Positions 51,701 through 63,700 of a stretch of DNA of 64,000 nucleotides are shown piece after piece (within the stretch, counting starts at the first letter, position 1; every line of letters begins with the position of its first letter). The position numbers were made by a program, and so were the translations under genes. A model generated the notes under the pieces. The model was not told where the DNA came from. It searched no databases and worked only from the letters and a program-made list of their open reading frames with translations. This DNA comes from Hippasteria phrygiana (lineage: Eukaryota > Echinodermata > Asteroidea > Valvatida > Goniasteridae): contig JAZGUH010000024.1 of assembly GCA_037893225.1 (NCBI GenBank), positions 124,001-188,000 of the forward strand. Reading direction: 5' to 3'.

Positions 51701-54700
51701 CTGTTCCGCACTGTGCCGCGCCGCGATGTGCCGCGCCGCGATATTTTGTTACTAATTGAAATTGTTAAAAAGTTGGCAGCTATGTTAATAGCAAATTTGG
51801 ATTTCTTATGAAATTACCTTCCCAAACATCAATATCAACAAATTTGGCTCACCTGTGATCAATTAAAAATTGGTGGCCACGCTCATTTTGCCCTAAATTG
51901 AAAAAAAATGGCGGGCAGTGGCACAAAAACTGTTGATCAAATTTTCTGTTTTGTTTAGCAAGTTCATCCCAAACAATTCTAAAAAATAACAGTCCTACGT
52001 ATGGAGCTACAAAGGGGGAAAAAATCAAATATTTAAAGAGCTAGGAATTAGTATTCCTCACGAAGCAGGAAAAATGTAAGATGAAGGGAAACATGCACCA
52101 GGCAAAGAATTGCATAGAGATATGGGACGACGGAAAGCTTTTCATTCTACATCTAGGCACAGGTAGAGTGTATTATATTTTAAACAGGCTGAAAGCCGAG
52201 TTTCACGCTCAAACACCCTAACTGAACCCCAAGCTGGACAAGCCGGTGGAACATTTACCATAAAAATATCTGTAGAACAGACTGAGAGTAGCAACAGATC
52301 TCTGGTGAGAGAGTGATTAAAGGAGGAGCCCGACAAGCCCAGATCTGGGAACATGGAGCTACATGTAAAACCTAACATCTCAGCCTGAATTACACCATAC
52401 ACCAAATACATGGTTTAACCCATTTGGTGATCTGACACAGAATGACCGTGTATAATAATGAAGAGCTGAATTGTAAACAAATGTTGTGCATTGTGTTGTA
52501 TTTATACAAAATATTATTTGTGTAAGCGTACAGTTGAATACATACTCACATGGTTGAACTCATCACATGTGAAATGTTGTGATAGTACACATGGCTGATT
52601 GGCACACAGTTTAAATATGAACATTGACAATTGTTCAGTGTAATAAAAATGAACACTTGGTAAAAACGTTGGCACATTATAAAGTTCACAGTTTAGTCAA
52701 CATACAGTTAGCCATAAAAACACAGGTGACCCTGGGAGTACACCTGTCGAGTTGTAAATACAATCAGAAATGTACATGTAGGGTTCAATATGTCATCTTT
52801 TAAAATTATAGTCATTACAATGGCAGTGCCCATGAAAGCACTCACATACAGCCGCCAAGAAGAAATTGTCATTTTCTAGTGTGATTCGTCCAAATTATTA
52901 AACTGATGTCTCACATTAGAAAATGTAGCCCACCTTAGTGTGGAGTGTTATGTTGTTCCTACTCAATAGGATTCACAAGATTTCCCCTTCTGCCGATTCA
53001 CAATGCAGTGTGCCAACAAGCCATTGATGATGACCAGTGATGATGAGACGATTTGACTACTCTGTTTGATAAATAAACTTCTTACCTCATTCATTTCTCA
53101 TCAGAATACTTGAATTCTACAGTATTTCAAAAGCATTTGGAAGCCTTGCAAATAAAACTTAAATTGTCAGCTATGCATAGAAATTTGAAAGCTTGCGCAT
53201 CTGTGGGCATCCACTCAACTTAGAACTTGTGAATTTTTTGCCAGTGGGAAATGTTGACTTTTTCTCATGATTCATGCACATTGCAGCAACGTTTCTTATT
53301 GTGAATCACCCGAATAGCAACTCGTCCTGAAATCCACTTATTAAGCTTTTGAATACAGACCACGGCCATAGCTGCGGTTTGTAAAAGACGACCTGGCCGG
53401 TTGATGCCTTTTCGTGATTTCTGCATGTACTCAATCCAGCCTTATTCTTGAATGGGAGTATAATCAATAGATGGAGTTTTTGCAAACAAAGCTTTCATTC
53501 ACACGAAAGGGGGATAAATAGGACCACTCTATTCAGTGTGGTGTGTACTGTCATGAGTGTTTGCATTTACACTGGCTGCACAGCCCGTTCTTGGCACACC
53601 AGCCACCAATAATTACAGCCGGAAACAAGGGGTTAAGAAATGTACAGAGCTAACTTCCAATAGCATTGCATTTTGTCAAGAATTGTAATGAGTCATGAAG
53701 TGAAGTAAAGATGAGATCAGCACATTGTGCATAATAATGTGGTTTTTTTTTACTTGCAGGGTCAGCCAGTGGGCAGTTGTGACTTTGATCGCAGGTTACT
53801 CTGCATCGACAAAGAAATCATCCAGACCAGAAATCAACACATTGCACAGGGAAGCATCGATAAAACCAAGGAGCCTTTCAGCTTGCGTATGAAGCAGTTT
53901 TGGGATATCACTAAAACAAAAAATGTACGCTTTAGACATGGTAAAGTTTGAAATGAGTTAAATTTGGCAAAGATATGGTCTGGTAGCTGTGTGGGTTGTA
54001 TTTAAGATTTATTTTGAACCATGAAGTTTTTGTATATACATTAATTAGTGGTGGGATATAAATCCAGATTTTTTAACATTCAAATTCCACTATTCGGTTT
54101 CGATTTTGGAAACCGGATATTCGAAAGCAACCTTAACAAAATTGAGCCTTCCATTTTTTGTGACATCCTCTAGTTTGCTCCATGGTCTGATTATAACTGC
54201 GTTCATTCGCTAGTGGTCGTCTTGGCATATACATGTATGAAAAGCCTGCCCAAAAAAAAGTGCCCATCCATTCGTTTCAACATTACAGCTCTGGAGTGAT
54301 TTTGTAGTGTTCACTGGATCCTGCAAACTATAGACTAATCCGGCGACCAAAATTAGAAGCATTTACTGCGGTGGCGAGGCGCTCGCGTGCGTGTTAGATG
54401 CACGCGCTCGATGCAGCTTCGACCAACAGGGTGTTTACAACTTGCCAAAATACGCGCGCTACTCAAATTAAAGAACGCAGGCAGCCTGCACGCGGGCGCG
54501 GCACCGCCCTAAAAATGGCTTCCAATTTTGTTCGGCGAATTCGTCTATAGACGATGTGCTCTCTGACATCACGTGTTTACATCTATATTGGAATGTGCCT
54601 GGCGGTATGCATGTTTTGCATAAAATTTGGTTTAGGAGTGACGTTGCAGGTCAGATTGCCTTTGAATTATGTGACCTTTGACATCACTTGTTAACTAAAT

Positions 54701-57700
54701 TTATGCAAAAAATGATGCGCGCATACGGCCGGGCACATTTGGTTTAGATGTAAACAAAGCACACATGGTCTTTATCCAGTCATAGGGAGCGTTCCATGCG
54801 GCAACTTGCTCATTTGTGTCAGGGATGATGTAAATTAATTTAGAACGGAGATTATCTCTTTTGCCCTATCCCGACGTTATGTAGGAAGCACTGTGTGCTC
54901 AGTGTTTTCCGAGCGGCTGTGTGAAAAGATTCACAGGCTTACTCGGGCGGGACTCGAACCCAAGACCTCCTGCTTACTGATGCAGACGTCTTAACCATTC
55001 GAACACCAAGCTTGCCTGGTCGACTGGCTGAATCAAATTCAATATAGCAGCAGGTTAGAGTCCCACCCGAGTAAGCCTGTGAATTTTTTACACAGGCTCT
55101 AGGAAAGCACTGAGCATACAGTGCTTCATACATTACGTCGGGAAAGGGCAAAAGAGAAAATCTCTGTTCTAATTTAGGGAGGAGTGGTTAATCTGTGGTC
55201 GGGCCAGGCTTTTACTCTTGCTATTGTGAGCCACAAATCACCCAACAATAGAGCATCAACTAATCAATAAAGCCCCGCCTCTGCCAGGCCAGGCCTGGTT
55301 GTAGCCCCTCCCACACTAATCTGTACCCATTCACGGCTGGATCAAAAAATGCCTCGGCTGTCAGTCAAGTCTGGGTGAACAATGGGAGCCAGCTGGACTC
55401 CAGAATTAATGGGCAGTTTATTGTGTACAATCAGGGGATTATAGAAGCCCAAAGGCCCAGGCTGTTCCAGGGGCTTGGCCAGGCTTTTCAACGGCCTGGC
55501 CTGACCACAGATTAACCACTCCACCCTTAATTTACATCATCTCCGACACAAATTCCATCTCCTTACTGATTACGCCATACCCAATGCTATATTGGATTCG
55601 ATTCAGCCAGTCGACCCCGGCAGGGTCAGTTGTCGAGTGGTTAAGACGTCTGCACTCGTAAGGAGGTCGTGGGTTTGAGTCCAGTCCGAGTTTAAAGCCT
55701 CTGAATTTTTTCACACAGACTCTTGGAAAGCACTAAGCATACAGTGCTTCAGGGTAAAAGAGAAAATCTGTTCTAATTTGTTTTCATCACTTTTTGTTGG
55801 CATGAGCTAGATGGATAACCGGATTTTGAAATCTCTGATTTCTCCAACCGCTAATATAAACCACTGAAGTAAAAACATAATTTAATGGTAAGCACATAAT
55901 TCTATATCATGCAAACCTTAACTGGTTACTGTGCAAATAACACTTTCAACTGAACACAACTTTGTTTTTATAGGTTCTTTACATAAAGTAGATACTCAAC
56001 CAGTGAAGTTAAACGAAGCTTTGTTGGATAAGCGATATCACATTTTTTGTTTCCCAGAATCTGTAGTAATTTTTTTATTTCTTTTATTTTTTAAAGCAAA
56101 TTCATTCTGACATTCAGAAAGGCATAAACTACTTGTGTGCAATAGACTACTATTACCTGTGTGATTGTAAACTCGATACTTTGGTGTTTGCTTGACAGAT
56201 ATTAGATGGCCATTTTTCAAAGCAGGAACTCGGCCACGAAACAGATGGCGTCATTCTACAACCGCAAAAAGATGTAAGCTCACACATTCTGTTGATGATT
56301 GTTTGGTCAGTTTCAAAATTTGCAATAGAGACTAACATTACCAGAGCTGCCAACCAGTATGGATTTTTTTTGTATTTCATACGGAAAAATATGGAAGTAT
56401 TAATTTTTGTTGATCAATATGGATTTTGAGAAATCCAACCATAATATTGTTTTGTCAGATATATATATATAATAATATTAATAATAATAATAATATTTAT
56501 AATGACAAAAGTACCCTTAAGGAGACACTTTGTCGTCATTTTTTATACCTTAGGGAGACAAGTGGAATTAGGGAGACATTTCAGTGTCTCCCTAAGTACC
56601 CAGCCCCCCTAAGGAGTGAGAATTTTACTGTATCGATAGAGGATGGTCCAAAACGAAAATATACCAAAATTCGTAGGGGTAGGACAGGGGATGTTTGGGT
56701 TAGGTAACATTAAAGTTTTAAAAAAATTGTGCACACGTCTATGGCAAAGTTTCCCAAATGACCCATCCTCGGTAATAGCAATAACTGTTAATGGTCCCTT
56801 AAGGAGACATTTTGTCATAATTTGTTATACCTTAGGGAGACTAGTGACATTAGGGAGACATTTCAATGTCTCCCTAATGTCACAGCCCCTTAAATATTGA
56901 GAATTTTACTGTCGGAACTGGGTTATATCGATAGAGGATGGTCCAAAACATAAATATACCGAAATTCGTGGGGGTAGGAAAAGGAGAAAGTTGTGTTAGG
57001 TTACATTAAATTAAAGAAAAAATGTGTGCACAAGTCTATGGGAATGTCTCCCAAATGACCCATCGCCGGTATAATAATAATAATAATAATTACCGGCGAT
57101 AGGTCATGGTAGACATTCCCATAGACTTGTGCACACAATTTTGTTCAATGTAACCTAACCAAACTTTCCCTTATCCTACCCCCACGAATTTCGGTATATT
57201 TATGTTTTGGACCATCCTCTATCGATATAACACAGTTCCGACAGTAAAATTCTCAATATTTAAGGGGCTGTGACATTAGGGAGACATTGGAATGTCTCCC
57301 TAATGTCACTAGTCTCCCTAAAGTATAATAAATTATGACAAAATGTCTCCTTAAGGGACCATTAACAGGTATAATTCTTATGAATGCAATAAACGGGCGA
57401 TTTTGCTAATAATAATCTCAATAGGGCGACAGTGGTGTCGCCCCATTATAGCATTTTCCCCACTTGCCTTACTAAGAATACTCCAAAGGGGCAACTTTCA
57501 CATTGGGGCGACAGTTATGTGTTGCCCTAATCACCCTGTCGCCCTAACCCACTCTTTTGTAGCATTATGTGGCACCCTAACCCGCAATTAAGGAAAATAA
57601 TTCTTATGAATGCAATAAACGGGCGACACTTCTAATAATAACCTCAATAGGGCGACATCAGTCGTGTCAACTAATGTCAGACTTCAGTACTCTATTACCA

Positions 57701-60700
57701 ATTTCTTGACTTTGTCAAGCGAAAGAGCTTCAAAACGATCGAGAGTTGCAGTCGTGTTTGGCTCATCCTGCACCAGGATGGAGGAAGATGAACCTGAGTT
57801 GTCGAGGGCATTTCTCGAGGTGGTAACTTTTGAAAAAGTTAGCGAAACGATAAGCTAACGGATCAGACGATGAACTGGATGAAAAAGATGCTTACAATCA
57901 CAATGTTCAAATTGTTCTTTGGGGAGGCCGTTTTGGCTGTTGCAACCAGCTGATTGTAGTGATTTGACTGTTCTCTGAAGATTTGCTTGTGAACCTCCAG
58001 TGTAGATGATTTCCAATGCCGCTTGTGAGGACGTAACTCTCGTTTGGCTGACCGGATAGCATGGCCAAACTAAGGTGCATGAGGGCATGCTCTTACAGTA
58101 CACTGAAGTAGAGGCGCATGTAAGTCGAGCAGATTTCTGAGGGTGAGATCTTACTGGGTGATCAAGGAGTGGAAATCTGAGAGATTAAAATTTCATTTCA
58201 AAATTTGTTATCGATGTCATGGAAGTTGAGCATCGCGACACCACACCAGGGCGACCAATATTTAACTGTCAGGTTACAGCCGCATGATCAGATGGTAGAT
58301 GGTGAGATGTCAATACATGGGAGATAAAATCATCTGAAAACCTTGTCAGTAAAAGATCTATTAAAAGTGTGGCCATTCCAATGTGGTGGGCTAGATACAT
58401 GTTGTTTCAATCCAACAGAATCAAGCAGATCATTAAAAGTTGATGCATCTCTATCGGACGTGTTGTCCACATAGAAGTTGAAATCTCCGGCAATCAAGAC
58501 GTGGCTGGCATTGGAAGTTATGAGTTCCAGCAAGACAGAAAATTCCTGCATGAATCGTTGAGCTGTTGGGGTCCTATCCAGCAATCTCTGTCACTAACAG
58601 TCGGAGAGGTGCATTTGAACTGGCACTAATAGACATGGCAATGTATGTATGTACATTGTACTCAAATGAGTCGAATGTTTTCGTTTCGTTTTGAGTCACA
58701 TGAAACTCTTTTTTAGGTAAACAAGAACACCCCCACCGGCTCTGTTCAATCGAGGTTTGCGAAGAAACTGAAAGTTGGTTAATGTATTGGTAAGATCATC
58801 AAGGGCATACATGTAGTTGTCGCGATGATCTCCACACAGCCAGGTTTCAGTTATTGCACAGATGTCAATACCTTGAGAAATAACGAAATCGGTGATTGAC
58901 GCTGTCTTGCGTTTTAATGAACGAGCGTTCCAAAGTGCAAAGTTACTCCATGAAGAGGTTTTGGTGATCAGATTTTCTGGGTTAGCACAGTTTTGCCCAC
59001 GTTGAATTTTTCTGGCTTCATGTTGGAAAGCCAATACTAGGATGGGTTTCTTTTGTTGTTTAACCCAAGACCGGTGTCCCCTCCGTGTTGGCTTGACAGC
59101 ACAAATACCAAGCTCTCTGAGTTGGCGATAAGTGGCAGGTGGCAATCTGGTTTTGTCCTTATTCAAAACCCTTCAGATCACTTCCATTGCACCTAATAAG
59201 GAGGATGTTCACACTCAACAATAGAAGTACACGTAGTAGCCACAATATAATGATACATAGTCTGGAGCCAGCCATCAGTGCAATGGACGAATGGGTATGC
59301 GCGTAGGGTTTGCCAAACGTAGTGTAGAAAAACAAAAAGTCAAAATCCGAAAGACGGGAATATTTACCAAATTTCTCGTGCAATCGCAAGCTTAGTCCAG
59401 TTGAATCCTGGTTGATCTTATAAACCGTTGATCAGTTTACTGACATGAAATCTCTCCAATATGATAGGAAAATGAGTGATTTAAAAGACGAATATGTTGA
59501 GTGCAACCATCATGTTACATTCATGTTACATTATGTTATACTGCGTGTGTACTGGCTCATTATTGAAATCCCAAACAGACCGATGCAACTTTAGCTTTGA
59601 AAATAAAAAAAAAAGGAACGGTCTATCCAGCACTAGGGGTGTGCATTTACGGGTATTAAAAGAACCAGGTACCCGATTGAAAAGAAATACGGGTACCCGG
59701 GTACCCGTTAAAGAAACCCAACCCAAAACTTCCAATCCCGGAAGTTGTAATAATATCTTTCTCTGAATTCAGAAAAAATTCTGAAAATCTCCAGTCATGC
59801 CTGTCCAGTAAACATGATCACTTCTCCATCTTTGCGTGTGCCGGCACGCGCATGCACCGGCATCATCACAAAAGACTTGTATTTATTGTGGATTGAGGCA
59901 TGCTATTATGTCTTGTCGAGGCTCTTATCCATACCCAGACTGCAAAAACCAGGACCAGTAAATTCCCTTTTAAGTCAACTTTCGTGAGCGTGAAATAAAT
60001 GTGAAATCTGTGCTGTTTTCCCACATAGTCCAGTTTTAATTTTGAAAATTCCCCAAAAATAGGCCTAACATTCGGAACCTTTCTTTTTGTATTGTCTGGG
60101 AAGTAACTATGCGATAATATAAAGTTGTACGGGTACTCGATTCCATAAGCTGGAACCAGTTCCTGACATGAACGGTCGGGTACTCGGGTATCCGGTTTCA
60201 ATTCTTTTTACATGTATGTTTGAGAAGCAAAAACTTTGTAATTAACACAAAGGTGTTTTTTTGAGCTTAACTTAGTTCTTTTACGGGTATCCCGTTAAAG
60301 AAAGCCAATCCCAATAAATAAATCTTGTTAGTAAAGGTCAGTACGTAAATAGCACCACATCAGTGCATCAACACATGCAGCAAGACGCAAGTGTGTGCAG
60401 TGCGCTCTAAAGCTTTACAATGTAAATTGCATTTTCGTAAGCATCATAATGTTTTGTTTTGCCCATGTACCCTGGTTTTAATTTTGAAAATTCTCCACAA
60501 ATGACATTCAAAAACTTGTTTTCATTTTCTGAGAAATTACTAAGTACCATGTTATAGTTCAGTTATAGGTACTCGATTCCATAATCTGGAACCGGTTCCT
60601 GATATTAGCGGTCAGGTACTCAGGTACCCAGTTTGGATGCACAGCCCAAGACCAAAGACACACTGATGATATATATTATTTTTCCATAATACTTGACATA

Positions 60701-63700
60701 CTTGTTTCATTCTAGAGATATACTCCAGGTCGCTGTGACAGTGTACTGAAATGGAAACCTCCCAGTCTCAACTCAGTTGACTTCAAGTTACAGATCACCT
60801 CAATGTGTAGGGAAGGGTAAGTGTCAGTGTGATAATGTATCATGCTGACTACATCCCATCTTCAAACATGTCAAATTCCGAAGTAGGAAATTTGGAATAA
60901 ACTGATACAGTTGGCGAATATACAACAGAAACATGTTACCAAAATTAAGAATATCTTTGAGCTGAGATTGCTCTTTTGAATTGAAATTTCTCAGCTCCCA
61001 AAGTTTTGCTGATTTAAAGGATGTGGCAGACAAAAAAAACTAAACAATACCAATTCAGTGGTTGTCTTTTACTACATTTTGTTCCCTTTCTTTACTGTGC
61101 TAATTTGAATCATAAAAAAATTCATAATTTGTTTCCGTAAATGATGACTTAGCACCAGAGCTAATCTGCTTGAGTATGCCATGGGAATAACCAGGTTTAA
61201 TACATAACACCATGATCTGCTTGCAGCTGCACCAGATTCGACATGGGGCGTGCGGTGCTTTCTTGGATTTTGAAAAATTTTACTAAATAATTTATACCAA
61301 AATTGCTAAGACCAAAAATATGAAGTAAATAACCAAAAGTCCTCCAGAATCAGAATGAAATATTCTTCAACCCCAGAAAAGTTTCCATTTTAGTTACAAA
61401 TAATTGTTTAAAATGCCCAGAAGCAAATTTCTTTCACATTAAAATACACGTACATTGCAAATGTTGTTCACAGGGATGAGATTCTTCCGACTTTTGCGGA
61501 ATTCCGACTTTGGGACTTTGAAAATCCGACTTTGAATTTCAGTTCCAACATTTTAAAATCTCCGACCTTGACAAGTTGACTTTGAAGTTCCGACCTTTTA
61601 CTTTCCAACAATTTTGAAACGAAATAAAACAGTTTTTGCTTACTATTTTGCCTCGTGTCACGCCTTTCTTTACTTTTAATAATGCCTCGCGAACAAGATT
61701 GTCTATCCCCTGAACCAGGGCCAAGTTCAATCAGCGACTATTTCCCAACCACTGGTCAAATTTGCCTGGTACCCAGGTTATATTTTGTGCATACACTGTA
61801 GGTTACCAGGCAAAATCGACCAGTGGTTGACAAATGTTCGCTGATCAAACTTTGTGCAGGCTGCTATTGAGAGACAGAATAAAACAACGAATTCCATTGG
61901 CTCTTGCCGAAACAAAATGGGATACCTCACGCATATTGACCAATGACAATCACTGTGTAAAGTGCATTCATGTTAGGTCAACGATGTAACTATCGGTCTT
62001 ACAACTGCTCTGATTGGCATGTTTTTGTGGCTATTTCCGCTTTAACCAATGACCGAGCATGGACCATGCGCCGCGCGCGCTGCAACGCACGTTAAATGAT
62101 CTGGTGCATGCCTGTGGTACTTGTTCGGTACTTGTCCTGAGATTTCCCCACCAGCTTTCGAGATTATTGGTTTGCATCATGTCTTGTCGTAAAGACATCG
62201 TTTAGTCGGAAAGCAGAAGGACTGATAAAGGAGATCGAAAAAGGAATTTAAAAATACCTTGCGGTGGGAATGGGTGGAATCGAAATCTGGAGGATTTTTT
62301 CTGTCTGAATTCATCCAGAAATTAAGAGCCGGGCCCCGGATAAAGCACTAGGCTAGGGTGCGATGCCGAAATAAACAATGCGTCGCAGTGGAACACTCTT
62401 ACTGGTTACATATATAATATATTTTTGTTGCACCTTTTTGTCAGATTTTTCTTCTTTTCCCCCAAATTTCTCAAAATAAAAAAATACTTACGAATGACAT
62501 AATTTTACCATAGTAAACGTCGAACATTTTCCAATACCTTGCAGTGCTGTTTGACTTGTTAATCGTATGGAATTTGCCGTGCCTGCGTGCTGCACACATG
62601 TTTTTCGCGCTGCATGCGTGCTCACTTCCCATGACGGAAAAAAATTCTGACTTTTTCATTTTTTCAGAATCTCATCTCTGTGTTCATTAGTATGGAAATA
62701 ATCTTAATTCAATGCGTGCACAGAAATTAAATTTCACTTTAGAACGTATGTGAGCTATTGTAAGAAAATCCTGTTCATTAAAATCTTCACTACTTTGTGT
62801 TAAAGGGGACAAAATCTGGCAATTGATGACTGGCCGTGTCTTTTTGTTGTGGGGGGGGGGGGGGGGGGGTGGTTAGTTTTTACTTTTTGAAGTTTTTTTA
62901 GCCATTGAATTTATAAAAGATGCTATCAACTTTGATTTTTGTGTTTTAATATCTTTGTCCCTGTATATTTAAAATTGATTATGCTTTCTTTTTGCCTGGA
63001 CCCATTGTACAGTAAATCAGGTTTTGTAACTGAATGGGATCACACAGTCTAAAGAAGAAATGAGGGGAAACTTGTACATTTGTTGTTTTGACTAAATTGA
63101 CAGAATCACCCCATCATGACCTACACAGTGATGTGACTCAGTTTGGTAAATGATACTTTCGGCAATGTCTGTACCAAGTTTCAGTGTCTTCAGGTGTAAA
63201 TTGCAAGGGGGTAAAATGCTGTTTTAACCCCCAAATTTATTTTGAATTATTTAAAAAAAGAAATAGATAAGACAACTTCTGTTCTAAAATTTGATTGAAT
63301 GAATGAATCCAGAGTTGCCAACCAGCATGGATTTTCCATATTTTGTACGGAAATTCACAAAAAAATTATAAATTTTAGTTTATGATTATGTGAAATCCGA
63401 CCATATTAAAGTTTTTGCATATTATGCAAATATACTGGGTGTATACTGGCTCATAATTGTGATCCCAACCTAACGGATGCAACTTTAAGTGCAACTGCGT
63501 GTGCGCATAGCATGAGCTCAGAAAAAACAAAATCAGATTTTTATGTCAAGGTTTAAATTAATACAAAATACAGATTTTTTGCTTTCTGAATTAGCGGTGG
63601 GAGAAATCAGAGATTTCAAATTCCGGTTATCCTAATTTTATTCAAACCGAATAACGGTTATCTGATTTCACCGGAAGTTCCCATCTAGCTCACATAGTCA

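Larger units (their letters stand above)
54047..55855. mobile_element. Composite element with TAGYGGTGGGA-type termini, carrying SINEs
   Basis: The left end TAGTGGTGGGATATAAATCCAGAT is matched inversely by ATCTCTGATTTCTCCAACCGCTA. GGTTTCGATTTTGGAAACCGG and GATAACCGGATTTTGAAAT lie near the two ends. A second left end starts at 63592. The interior hosts two SINE copies and a palindromic insertion. No target duplication was identified. Confidence 0.5.

Noticed and set aside
56510..57372. CRISPR-like or bacterial inverted-repeat array
   Set aside because: The context is a eukaryotic intron. There are three long arms rather than many short evenly spaced repeats.
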